Source: Rhodobacter sp.
GTDB lineage: Bacteria; Pseudomonadota; Alphaproteobacteria; Rhodobacterales; Rhodobacteraceae
DNA length: 64,000 nucleotides
Assembly (NCBI GenBank): GCA_020637595.1
Contig: JACKKE010000003.1
Coordinates: 124,001-188,000, forward strand
Reading direction: 5' to 3'
Shown one piece after another: positions 52,650-61,202 of the stretch. Both the position numbers and the translations under genes were made by a program. The stretch's first letter is position 1, and each line of letters begins with the position of its first letter. Below the pieces are notes generated by a model. It did not search any database. It worked only from the letters and a program-made list of their open reading frames with translations, and had not been told where the DNA came from.

Positions 52650-53225
52650 ATGACAGACCAGAACCCCGTGATGGATTTCCTGCTGACCCGCCGGTCCTAT
52701 CCGGCAGCGGCGCTCAAGGCCCCGGCGCCCGAGGGCGCGGCGCTGACGATGCTGCTGACCGCGGCCGCCCGCGTGCCCGACCACGGCAAGCTGGAACCCT
52801 GGCGGTTCCTGGTGATCGGCGCAGGCGCCCGCGACCGGATCGCCGGCCTGCTGCGCAGCCGCGGCGAGGCCTTGGGGGTCGCACCCGAGAAGATCGAGAA
52901 ATCCGCGAAAAGCTGGCTGAACGCGCCCCTGATCGTCGCCGTGATCTCGACTCCAAAACCGTCCGACAAAGTGCCCGAGATCGAACAGACCCTGTCCTCG
53001 GGCGCGGTCTGCGCGGCGCTGGTCAACGCGGCGCTGGCCTCGGGCTGGGGGGCGGCCTGGATCACCGGCTGGGCGGCCTTTGACCGGGAATTCGTCGAAC
53101 AGGGGCTGGGGCTGGCCCCGGGTGAAGCCGTCGCCGGCTTTGTCCACCTCGGCACCGGCGAGACCAAACCCGCCGAGCGCCCGCGCCCCGACATCGCCGC
53201 GATTACCGCGCGGCTCGACGCATGA
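52650..53225 (+). CDS. Nitroreductase family protein (YdjA-like)
   Basis: 191-aa small FMN nitroreductase of the minimal YdjA type: MDFLLTRRSYPAAALKAP at the start, RVPDHGKLEPWRFLVI (about 42-57, FMN-contacting) and a C-terminal ASGWGAAWITGWAAFD with FVHLGTGETKPAERPRPD. The enzyme reduces nitro or enone groups with NAD(P)H; natural substrate unknown. GGAGG 6 nt ahead of the ATG at 52650. Overlaps the EI24 gene by 4 nt. Confidence 0.9.
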   Translation: MTDQNPVMDFLLTRRSYPAAALKAPAPEGAALTMLLTAAARVPDHGKLEPWRFLVIGAGARDRIAGLLRSRGEALGVAPEKIEKSAKSWLNAPLIVAVISTPKPSDKVPEIEQTLSSGAVCAALVNAALASGWGAAWITGWAAFDREFVEQGLGLAPGEAVAGFVHLGTGETKPAERPRPDIAAITARLDA

Positions 53226-53911
53226 TCCTGGGTTCCTTCCTCGCCGCGATGGGCCAGTGGGACGACCCGCGGTTTCGTCGCGCGGTCTGGCTGGGGCTGG
53301 CGCTGGCGGTGGCACTGCTGGTCGGAATGTATGCGCTGCTCTTGATGGTCGTGCAGATCTTCACCCCCGACAGCCTGACCCTGCCCTGGGTGGGCGAGGT
53401 CGACGGGCTGACAACGCTGGTCTCGGTCGCCTCGATCGCGCTGATGCTGGTGCTGTCGGTGTTCCTGATGGTGCCGGTTGCCTCGGCCTTTACCGGACTG
53501 TTCCTGGACGATGTCGCGGATGCGGTCGAGGCCCGGCACTATCCCGCCCTGCCCCCGGCGCCGCGCGCGCGCTTCTGGCCGGCGCTGGTCGATTCGCTGC
53601 GCTATTTCGGTGTGCTTGTGGCGCTGAACCTCGTCGGGCTTATCGTTGCGATCTTCTCGGCCGGGGTCGGGATGGTCGTCCTGTGGGCGATCAACGGCTA
53701 TCTGCTGTCACGCGAATATTTCACGATGATCGCACTGCGCCGGATGGACCCCGCGGCGGCGGCGGCGATGCGCCGGGCGAACGGCGGGCGGTTGTGGGTG
53801 GCCGGGGTGCTGATGGCGATCCCGCTCAGCATCCCGATCCTGAATCTGGTGATGCCAGTGGTGGGGGCAGCGACCTTTACCCACCTGTTCCACCGGCTTT
53901 CGCTGCGCTGA
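53222..53911 (+). CDS. EI24/CysZ-like membrane protein
   Basis: 229-aa membrane protein with four to six hydrophobic segments (about 20-48, 70-98, 125-150, 155-175, 190-215). LFLDDVADAVEARHYPALPPAP and WAINGYLLSREYFTMIALRRM are the EI24 family landmarks. CysZ of this family takes up sulfate in enterobacteria, but alphaproteobacterial members are not proven sulfate carriers. Its ATG overlaps the nitroreductase stop (ATGA). Convergent with DUF1467, 2 nt between stops. Confidence 0.87.
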   Translation: MILGSFLAAMGQWDDPRFRRAVWLGLALAVALLVGMYALLLMVVQIFTPDSLTLPWVGEVDGLTTLVSVASIALMLVLSVFLMVPVASAFTGLFLDDVADAVEARHYPALPPAPRARFWPALVDSLRYFGVLVALNLVGLIVAIFSAGVGMVVLWAINGYLLSREYFTMIALRRMDPAAAAAMRRANGGRLWVAGVLMAIPLSIPILNLVMPVVGAATFTHLFHRLSLR

Positions 53912-53913
53912 GA

Positions 53914-54182
53914 TCAGCGCCCGGCCTGCAGCCAGTCGATATCCTCGACGGTGATGATCCCCGACAGGATGATCCCGGCAATGATCGCGAACACGACCGT
54001 CGCGGCGATGGTGGTGATCACCAGTCGCTTGCGCATCTGCGGGTTCGCCGGGGCCGAGCGCGGCGTGCCGGGCACGACCTCGCCGACCTCGTCCTGGCTG
54101 CGCTGACGGATCGGCAGCACCACCAGCAGGGTCAGAAACCAGATGAAGCAGTAGAGGACAAAGGCCGAGACGGGGGAAATCA

Positions 54183-54183
<1 letters not shown>
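53914..54183 (-). CDS. DUF1467 family membrane protein
   Basis: 89-aa protein with two membrane helices (about 5-25 and 55-77) and a polar loop with RQRSQDEVGEVVPGTPRSAP and a RKRLVITT start to helix two. This is the DUF1467 pattern found in alphaproteobacteria next to methylmalonyl-CoA epimerase, as here. Its ATG shares one base with the epimerase stop (TGATG). Function unknown; the conserved pairing suggests it is made together with the epimerase. Confidence 0.87.
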
Positions 54184-54587
<404 letters not shown>

Positions 54588-54677
54588 GGGGATCCTCTCT
54601 CTCTGCCCAGGCTCTCTGCGTTGCCGCATGACATACCCTGCCACGCCCGGAATGCAAGCGGCACGGGGTCGCGGCGC

Positions 54678-54692
54678 TTAACCCGCGGTTAG
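54678..54692. promoter_or_regulatory. CtrA-like box upstream of the response regulator
   Basis: TTAA-CCCGCGG-TTAG, the same TTAA-N7-TTAG form as the fliF/fliL box, 41 nt upstream of the response regulator ATG and 91 nt from the epimerase ATG. Sequence is seen, CtrA binding inferred. Confidence 0.55.
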
Positions 54693-54733
54693 CCAATTCG
54701 CGCGACACTGCGGGGACAAGGAAAGGTGACGCC

Positions 54734-55483
54734 ATGCCCCATCCCCTGCCCGCCTGCCCGCTGACCCTCCCGCTGCCCGCCGCGGCCGCGGCGCTGACCC
54801 TGCCCCCACGCACCCTGCTGCTGGTCGAGGACAGCCGCCTCGCCGCCGAGGCCGTGCGCCTGATCTGCCGCCGCCTGGCGATCCGCCTGCGGCGGGCGGA
54901 TACGCTGTCCTCGGCCGACCTGCACCTGCGGGTCTATCGGCCGGATATCGTGTTGATCGACCTGGGCCTGCCCGACGGTTCGGGCCTCGACCTGATCGCG
55001 GCGCTGGACCACGGGCCGATGCGGCCACGCCGACTGCTGGCGATCAGCGGCGACGCGGGGCTGGAGGGGGCGGCACTCGCGGCAGGGGCCGATGCCTTTC
55101 TGCTCAAGCCGCTCAGCCTGGCCCGGCACCTCGGGGCACTGCTGGGGGCCGCCAGCCCGGCCGGGACGGATCTGGCGGGGATCGACCGCGTGCTGGGCCT
55201 GTTGCCCGGCGGCACCCGGGGCGCGCGCAACGCCGGGGCAGACCCGCTGGCCCTGCGCGACGATCTGCGGCTGGTGCGCGACCTGCTGACCGGACCGGCA
55301 GACCCGGCACGTCTGAGCTATGCCGGGCAATTCCTCGCCTCGATCGGCAGCGCGATGCAGGACGAGGCCCTGGCCCAGCAGGCCCGCGCCGCGACAGCCC
55401 GGGGCGACCGTGCGGCCCTGGTGGCCCTGGCGCGCGGGCACGAACCCGTGGATCCGCTGTTTCAGGGGGATCCGCTTTGCTAG
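54734..55483 (+). CDS. Response regulator with a novel C-terminal region
   Basis: 249-aa protein: short Pro/Leu-rich lead, receiver domain at about 27-140 (acidic E32-D33, phosphoacceptor D76 in LIDLGLP, S105 switch, K125 in LLKPLS) and a helical C-terminal part (about 150-245) without a DNA-binding motif. The tail, with RDDLRLVRDLLTGPAD and LSYAGQFLASIGSAM, has the length of a phosphotransfer or dimerisation domain but shows no clear phospho-His motif. AAGG ribosome site 7 nt ahead. A CtrA-like box lies upstream. It may act in motility or cell-cycle signalling. Its TAG is shared with the convergent gene through a CTAG palindrome. Confidence 0.82.
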   Translation: MPHPLPACPLTLPLPAAAAALTLPPRTLLLVEDSRLAAEAVRLICRRLAIRLRRADTLSSADLHLRVYRPDIVLIDLGLPDGSGLDLIAALDHGPMRPRRLLAISGDAGLEGAALAAGADAFLLKPLSLARHLGALLGAASPAGTDLAGIDRVLGLLPGGTRGARNAGADPLALRDDLRLVRDLLTGPADPARLSYAGQFLASIGSAMQDEALAQQARAATARGDRAALVALARGHEPVDPLFQGDPLC

Positions 55484-56361
55484 GGGGTGCGGGTGAACAG
55501 CGTGTGCACGTCTGCCCGGCCCGAGATATCGGCCCATTCGGTCACATAGCCGGCGTCGAGGCGATCCAGTTCGGTTCGCGCCCAGCCGGGCAGGGATTCG
55601 GCAGGGGCGGACAGGCGGGCATGGCCATAGCGCCGGCCAAAGGCCTCGGCCAGCTGCCGCATGTGACCCGCCGTGGGCGGCGGGTTCGCAGCGCAGTAGC
55701 GTTCAAAACGCAACCGCGCCTGCGCCGACAACCCCAGTGTGGCAAAGTCCAGCAACCCCGCCGGCGGCAGCACCCGCCCGGGTCCGACGATCTGCGCCAG
55801 AATGTCGGGCCAGACGCCGGCCAGGTTCTCGTGCCGCCAGGCCACCAGCTGCGCCGCGGGCAGATGGTGCCGGATCGTCGCCACCAGGGCCGCCCAGGGC
55901 AGCGTGTCGCCGTCGAGCATCGGCAGCAGGCTGGCCAGCATTTCCGGGTCGTCGGGCAAGATCGCCGGCAGCATCGTCGCGGGCGAGCGCACCGCCAGCA
56001 TCAGCGTGATCGTGCAGCGCGGAAACAACGTGCGCAGCCCGTGCAGCCGGCGCGCGACATCGCGGACATAGAACCCTTCGGGTGCGATCACATCGTCCAC
56101 CGCCCCCAGAAGCCCCGGTGCGCTGACCGCCATCCAGCGATGCGTGCCAGAGGCGCCGAGGCTGCGCAGCAAGGCGTCCTCGCGCGCCAGCGGATCGAGG
56201 TCCCGCCCCCGATCCAGCGCCTCGGACAGCCGCGACAGGAACAGGCGCGGCGGCGGGACGACGGCACCCTGCCGTTCGAATTCGGCCCGGTTACGGGCCA
56301 TCCAGGCGGCAATCATGCCGCCATCAGTGCCATGCGCTCCGAGATGGAGGATCAGCCGCAC
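55480..56361 (-). CDS. Hypothetical protein, sulfotransferase-like N-terminus
   Basis: 293-aa soluble protein of unknown function. It starts with LILHLGAHGTDGG, a position where sulfotransferase-fold proteins have their PAPS loop (HxGxxKTGT), but the Lys-Thr/Ser residues are absent. Other landmarks: LFLSRLSEALDRG, a hydrophobic ITLMLAVRSPATML strand typical of the 3'-phosphate loop (Arg-Ser pair), and WRHENLAG. It may be a degenerate sulfotransferase-like protein. Starts with GTG at 56361, 13 nt after the TPR gene of the cellulose operon, so it is probably the last gene of that operon. Confidence 0.65.
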   Translation of the reverse strand: MRLILHLGAHGTDGGMIAAWMARNRAEFERQGAVVPPPRLFLSRLSEALDRGRDLDPLAREDALLRSLGASGTHRWMAVSAPGLLGAVDDVIAPEGFYVRDVARRLHGLRTLFPRCTITLMLAVRSPATMLPAILPDDPEMLASLLPMLDGDTLPWAALVATIRHHLPAAQLVAWRHENLAGVWPDILAQIVGPGRVLPPAGLLDFATLGLSAQARLRFERYCAANPPPTAGHMRQLAEAFGRRYGHARLSAPAESLPGWARTELDRLDAGYVTEWADISGRADVHTLFTRTP

Positions 56362-56374
56362 CGCACCGGCGGCC

Positions 56375-57883
56375 TCACCCGCTCATCATGTTGCGCAACG
56401 ACTGGATCGCCGCGCGGGTCTCGTCGGTCGCCAGTTCGTTGTGCAGACGGGTGAATTCGGCCAGGGCCTCGGCGTTCTGGCCGGCATTCATGTAGGCATA
56501 GGCGCGCAGCATCGCCAGATCGCGCCGCAGCGAGCCCGATATCTGTTCCAGCGCGTTGAAATACGCAATCGACTGGCTGTATTCGCGCGCATGATAGGCC
56601 CGCACGCCGCGCTGGTCGAGGATCACCGTCTCGGTCTCCAGCCGCTGCTGCTGGGTCAGGTTGGTCGCGGCGGCGATGCGCGCGGCTTCCTCGGTCATGT
56701 TCAGCGCGAGATAGGACAGGATCATCCCGAACCGTGCATCGCGCGGCACGTCGCCGCCCAGCGCCGCACCCGCTTGCGCGGTGGTGGTGAACCCGGCCAG
56801 CGCCTCGCCGGCGCGTTCGAGGTTGTAGGCGCACCACGAACGTTCATAGAGCAGCTCGATCGACCGCGGATTGGCCGAGTTGGCCAGACACGAAGACCAG
56901 TTGCCCTGTTCCTTGTAACCACGCACCGCGCTCACGCGGCTGTCGCCCCGCAGCGGCAACTGCCCGGTCTGCACCGGCGGAGCCGAGATCGCTGCCGACT
57001 GGGTCGGGGCCGCGGCCGGACGCGGCGCAGCGGGGGCGGCGGGCGCGGCCGGGGCGGCGCTGGCGGTCCGCGCAGGACGGCTGGGGGTTGTCGCGGCAAC
57101 CCGCCCACCCCTGCCGGCGCGCAGGCGCTCTTCCAGCTGGGTCACGCGCTCGGCATTGGCGGGCGCGGTCTGGCGGGCCAGTGCAAAGAGTTCGGTCATC
57201 TGCTCCCAACTGGCGACGTCGTTGGCCTTTTCCAGCGTCGGGATCACGTCGTTGACGCGGGTGCAGGACTGCACGACCCCGCGATAGGTGGTCACCGCGT
57301 TCGCCGGCTGGTCGGACAGCTGGTAAAGCTCGGCCAGGCGCCAGGCGTTGTTGATCCGGTCGCAGCGCATCAGGGCCGGGGTGCGGCGGGCCGCGGCCAG
57401 CGCGCCGGCGGCATCGCGGCGGGCATAGGCCTCGTCAAAGGCAGCCTGGGACTCGTTGGTCTCGAGAACACGCAGCATTTCGGCATCGGGCGACCAGCCC
57501 GGCACCTGGGCACGCGCCTGGTCGATCAGACCGCGCGCACCGGTATAGTCACCGCGCTCGATCCGCTGCCAGATCGGCTGCACGTCGACCGAAGCCACCG
57601 AGGTCTGCGCCATCGAGCGCAGTTGGCTGACGTCGCTTGGCGGGGTCCAGCGCGGAAACTGCGCGCGCAGGCGGCGCATTTCGGCCTGGACCGACCGCTG
57701 ATCGTCGTGGTCGAGGTAATAGATCAGCGCGCGCAGATCCTCGGCGCCGGGCTCTTGCGACTGGGCGAAGGCCATGTCGGGCGCGGCCAGTCCCAAGGTC
57801 AGCACGGCGGCCAGGACCGGCGCGGCGGCGCGCAGGCGGCGGCGGATCAGGGTGCGGGCGGGGGGGATCAGATCGGAACGCAT
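56375..57883 (-). CDS. Exported TPR protein of the cellulose operon (BcsK/BcsC-like)
   Basis: 502-aa protein with a signal peptide (hydrophobic AAAPVLAAVLTLGLAAPDMAFA, about 19-40). All-helical with TPR-like repeats in the N-terminal half (about 45-245) and again at about 330-500 (YERSWCAYNLERAGEALAGF, IAYFNALEQISG, LRAYAYMNAGQNAEALAEF), joined by an Ala/Pro/Thr linker (about 268-305). No outer-membrane barrel is present, unlike BcsC. Its position after bcsZ matches the bcsK gene of alphaproteobacterial bcs operons. It overlaps bcsZ by 16 nt. Likely a periplasmic scaffold for cellulose export. Confidence 0.78.
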   Translation of the reverse strand: MRSDLIPPARTLIRRRLRAAAPVLAAVLTLGLAAPDMAFAQSQEPGAEDLRALIYYLDHDDQRSVQAEMRRLRAQFPRWTPPSDVSQLRSMAQTSVASVDVQPIWQRIERGDYTGARGLIDQARAQVPGWSPDAEMLRVLETNESQAAFDEAYARRDAAGALAAARRTPALMRCDRINNAWRLAELYQLSDQPANAVTTYRGVVQSCTRVNDVIPTLEKANDVASWEQMTELFALARQTAPANAERVTQLEERLRAGRGGRVAATTPSRPARTASAAPAAPAAPAAPRPAAAPTQSAAISAPPVQTGQLPLRGDSRVSAVRGYKEQGNWSSCLANSANPRSIELLYERSWCAYNLERAGEALAGFTTTAQAGAALGGDVPRDARFGMILSYLALNMTEEAARIAAATNLTQQQRLETETVILDQRGVRAYHAREYSQSIAYFNALEQISGSLRRDLAMLRAYAYMNAGQNAEALAEFTRLHNELATDETRAAIQSLRNMMSG

Positions 57884-58968
57884 TCGGGGGTCACCTGGTT
57901 GGCGGCGATCATCGCGAACATCTGCAGTGTCGCGGGGTAATAGGGTTGGGCGGGGTCGAAGGCCGGCATGTCAGACCCCACCTGCGAGGCGCTGCCGGCG
58001 CAGGACACCAGCGCCGCGAGCGCCCGATAGCCGGGGTCGTTGCTGGCCTCGAGGACCGCGCCCGAGGCGGGTTCGATGATGGTCGGCACCGGCACACCCG
58101 GCTGCACGGTGCGGTCATAGACCCGCACCATCTGCATCACCGCCGGATGGCGGTTCAGCCCCGACCACACGAGATAGAGCGGAATGCGCATCGCCTCGTA
58201 GCCGGCGTTGGTCGAGAACCCGAGCGCGGGCGCCATCCCGCGGGCGCCGGCCTGCACCCAGTCGGGCACCAGTTCGGCCTGGGCAAGACGCAGCAGGATC
58301 GCCTCGGCATGCTGCGCGGCAAGCGCGAGTTCGGCCACCCCGGTGGCCACCGCCACCTCGCGCATCGCCAGCGGCATGATGTAGCTGGGGTTGAACACCA
58401 CGCGGTCGTCATGGACGAAGCCGTGCGCACCGGGCAGAAAGATCGTCTCGCCGGTCTGCGCAGGGTTGGCGACGATGCACAGCTGGGCCAGCGACTGCGC
58501 GCTCTGCAGCGCCCGGGTCAGATAGCGGCGCTCGTTGAACCGCTGCGCGGCGCGCACATGCGCCCAAGCATAGAACAGATCACCGTCCGAGGCATTGTTC
58601 AGGTCCGGCACCGGAGTGGTCTCGCCCGGCAGATAGCGCCAGGCCAACAGCCCGTCGCCCCGCACCGAGAGGTTGGCCTCGGCCCAGCCGGTGATCCGGC
58701 GAAAGGCGTCGTGGTCGCCGAACTCGGTCGCCAGCAGGGCGCCATAGCCCTGCCCCTCGGAATGGCTGGCCTGCCGCTGCAGGCGGTCGACGACCCGGCC
58801 GTCAGATTGCAGATAGGCGGTTTTCCAGGCCTCCCAGACCGGCCAGGCGGTTTCGGCCAGGTTGGCCGTCGCCAGCAGGCCCTGGGCCGAGGCCCCACTG
58901 GCCCCGAACCCGGCCGCGGCCAGCGCGGGGGTTGCGCCCATCAGGGACAGGAAGTGGCGTCGGTTCAT
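57868..58968 (-). CDS. bcsZ: Cellulose-operon endoglucanase BcsZ (glycoside hydrolase family 8)
   Basis: 366-aa GH8 enzyme that trims cellulose in the periplasm. N-terminal twin-arginine signal NRRHFLSLMGATPALAAAG; mature part starts near residue 29. General acid E71 in HSEGQGYG, and D128/D130 in NNASDGDLFYAWA, as in BcsZ. The ATG at 58968 has GGGAG 8 nt upstream. It overlaps bcsB by 4 nt. A Tat signal is notable because many BcsZ proteins use Sec. Confidence 0.94.
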   Translation of the reverse strand: MNRRHFLSLMGATPALAAAGFGASGASAQGLLATANLAETAWPVWEAWKTAYLQSDGRVVDRLQRQASHSEGQGYGALLATEFGDHDAFRRITGWAEANLSVRGDGLLAWRYLPGETTPVPDLNNASDGDLFYAWAHVRAAQRFNERRYLTRALQSAQSLAQLCIVANPAQTGETIFLPGAHGFVHDDRVVFNPSYIMPLAMREVAVATGVAELALAAQHAEAILLRLAQAELVPDWVQAGARGMAPALGFSTNAGYEAMRIPLYLVWSGLNRHPAVMQMVRVYDRTVQPGVPVPTIIEPASGAVLEASNDPGYRALAALVSCAGSASQVGSDMPAFDPAQPYYPATLQMFAMIAANQVTPECVPI

Positions 58969-61202
58969 TGTCTGTGCTCCCGGGTCGCAATCACGAGGCG
59001 CAGCGCAACCAGCGCAGACACCAAGGCAATAAAGAACAGGCCGACGACATAGCGCATCGGCATCGCCGACACGAAATTGCCGACGACATAACGGACATTG
59101 TCCAGGGTCACCGGCTCCAGCAGCACCGGCTCGCGATCGGGCGCGATCCAGCTTTGCCAGTGGCCGTCGCGGTCCAGCACCGAGACCTGCCCGCGCGGCC
59201 CCTCGGAATTGGTGCGCGCGGCGACGATGGCCGAGGCGATCGCGCTGATGTCGCTGCCCGGCGCGCGCAGCAGCCACAGCTGGTTCGGCCGCGCCGGGTC
59301 CAGTTGCAGCAGGACGGCCTGGCCGCGATGCTGTTCCAGCCAATGCTCCAGCAGCATGCCCGAACGCGGGTGCAACCATTGCAGAGCGGTTTCGAAGCCG
59401 CTGGTGATCCAGGCCCAGCCGCGTGCCAGCGCAGCGGTGGATTCGGCGCGCTCGGTCGCCCGCAGCAGCGGGCTGACGTCCTGCTGCGCGATGGCGGTTT
59501 CCGGTGCGGCCTCGCCCAGCAAGGTGGTTTCGATGGCCCGGCGGCTGAACTGGTAGTGGCCGGTCGGAATCGAGCCCAGATCCTCGATCGACAGCAGATG
59601 CAGCTGCGGGCGCAGCGCCGCGGCCTGCGGGTTCTCGCCCCCGCTGAGGGCGGCGCGCAGTGTCACCACGTCGTTGTCGTCAAAGGCGCGGCCGGACATA
59701 TCATTCGTCGTCACGCTGCCCGGGGTCAACCCGGTGAAGGCGATGTGCATGTCGGCCAGATACATCGACGGGCTGAACGGCACTGTCAGGGTCGAACTTT
59801 GACCGATGGCCAGCATCGGCTCGTCCTGCGTCGGGCAAGGCAGATCCGCGGGATTGCCGGGGATGATCGACTCGAAGGTCAGGGTGTTGATCCCCGCGCG
59901 CAACAACCGCGCCTCGAAGCGGACCGGGAACTGCTCGATCAGCTGCCCGCCCTCGCCGCGCAGCGGCAACAGGCGCACGTTGGTGCCGTTGATATGCACC
60001 AGCAGCATCGCCCCGTCCGGCAAGTCGGGCACATAGATGTAATCCAGCGCGATCTCGGCCTTGGCGTTGGTCAGGACGACGTAATCGTCGGGCAACCGGA
60101 ACCGGCGTTCGATCAGCGCATAACGGTCGCGGACCTCGGTCGTGCGGAAGCCGAATTCGGAGAAGGCGACCGGGCGCTGGGTGGCGATCAGCGCCGGCTG
60201 CGAGCGTTCGGCAACGCGCGGCAGGATGTTCTCGAATTCAGGCAGTGCGTGCGGGCGCTCGCCCGGCGCGAATTCGACCAGCATCACCTGGGCGCCGTCA
60301 CCCGACGTGCGGAAGGTCACCCGGTCCACAGTCGAGGGAATGAAGGTAATCCGCGCGGCCGACCGTGCCTGTCCCTGCACGCTCCAGTATTCGGTAAAGC
60401 GGAACGGGATCGGATCGCCGCCCAGCGCCGCCGAAATCCGCTGCGTGAGTTGCGATATCCAGGCATCGCGGTATTCCGCCAGCCCCTCGGCGCCGCGGAT
60501 CTCGATACCGGTGCCGGTGGCCGCCGCCGCGGCGATCCCCATCATAAAGCCGTCCTGCCCGGAAATCCCCTCGGCCGAACCCAGCACCGCGCCGGAATTC
60601 GCCAGGTCGATGTCGGACCACAGCGCAAACGAGGCCTCGGGGCCGCAGTAGATCCGATGATACTGGATCAGTTCGATACGGACATGGTTCTGCCCCGGCA
60701 GCACCGCGGCGGTGCTGACCGGAAAATCAATCGCGCCGAAATCGGTGAAATTGCCCAGCTCGCCCTCGCCCACCAGCGTCTCGTTGACATAGACGAGATA
60801 GTGCGAGCGTTCCGGCAGAACGTTGATCGACGACAGGGTGGACACGCGCAGCGCCCGCATCTGTGCCGGGTTTGGCACAAACAACGCGAATTCCAGCGTC
60901 CGGCGCTCGCCGTCAAAGCGGATCGCGCTGCCGGCAGGGCGGCCGCGGGCCTCGATCGGGCGCAGCGGGCTGACAAAGGACGGATCCGCCGCCACCGGTT
61001 CAACATGGTTGCCGCGATGGCGCTCAGGGTCGAAGCGTTCGGCATCCAGCTGGTCCTGACGGTTCTGGTCGACCGTCGCGGCGACATCGCCGGACAGAGG
61101 CAGCGGGATCAGCGTTTGCGAGTCCGCACGCTGCGGCATCAGGCCCGGGGCGCCAAGGGCCAGGATGAGGATCAGGGGAAGGCGCATACCAGACAGACGC
61201 AT
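58965..61202 (-). CDS. bcsB: Cellulose synthase periplasmic subunit BcsB
   Basis: 745-aa periplasmic subunit that guides the glucan from BcsA. Signal peptide about 1-28, two carbohydrate-binding/flavodoxin-like modules (LVYVNETLVGEG and LVHINGTNVRLLPL are the paired CBD-like strands) and a C-terminal transmembrane helix (about 712-735) that packs on BcsA, ending REHRQ. Length matches Rhodobacter BcsB (about 725). The ATG at 61202 overlaps the bcsA stop by 1 nt; a GTG 3 nt earlier is possible. Although often described as c-di-GMP-binding, the nucleotide is bound by BcsA. Confidence 0.95.
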   Translation of the reverse strand: MRLSGMRLPLILILALGAPGLMPQRADSQTLIPLPLSGDVAATVDQNRQDQLDAERFDPERHRGNHVEPVAADPSFVSPLRPIEARGRPAGSAIRFDGERRTLEFALFVPNPAQMRALRVSTLSSINVLPERSHYLVYVNETLVGEGELGNFTDFGAIDFPVSTAAVLPGQNHVRIELIQYHRIYCGPEASFALWSDIDLANSGAVLGSAEGISGQDGFMMGIAAAAATGTGIEIRGAEGLAEYRDAWISQLTQRISAALGGDPIPFRFTEYWSVQGQARSAARITFIPSTVDRVTFRTSGDGAQVMLVEFAPGERPHALPEFENILPRVAERSQPALIATQRPVAFSEFGFRTTEVRDRYALIERRFRLPDDYVVLTNAKAEIALDYIYVPDLPDGAMLLVHINGTNVRLLPLRGEGGQLIEQFPVRFEARLLRAGINTLTFESIIPGNPADLPCPTQDEPMLAIGQSSTLTVPFSPSMYLADMHIAFTGLTPGSVTTNDMSGRAFDDNDVVTLRAALSGGENPQAAALRPQLHLLSIEDLGSIPTGHYQFSRRAIETTLLGEAAPETAIAQQDVSPLLRATERAESTAALARGWAWITSGFETALQWLHPRSGMLLEHWLEQHRGQAVLLQLDPARPNQLWLLRAPGSDISAIASAIVAARTNSEGPRGQVSVLDRDGHWQSWIAPDREPVLLEPVTLDNVRYVVGNFVSAMPMRYVVGLFFIALVSALVALRLVIATREHRQ

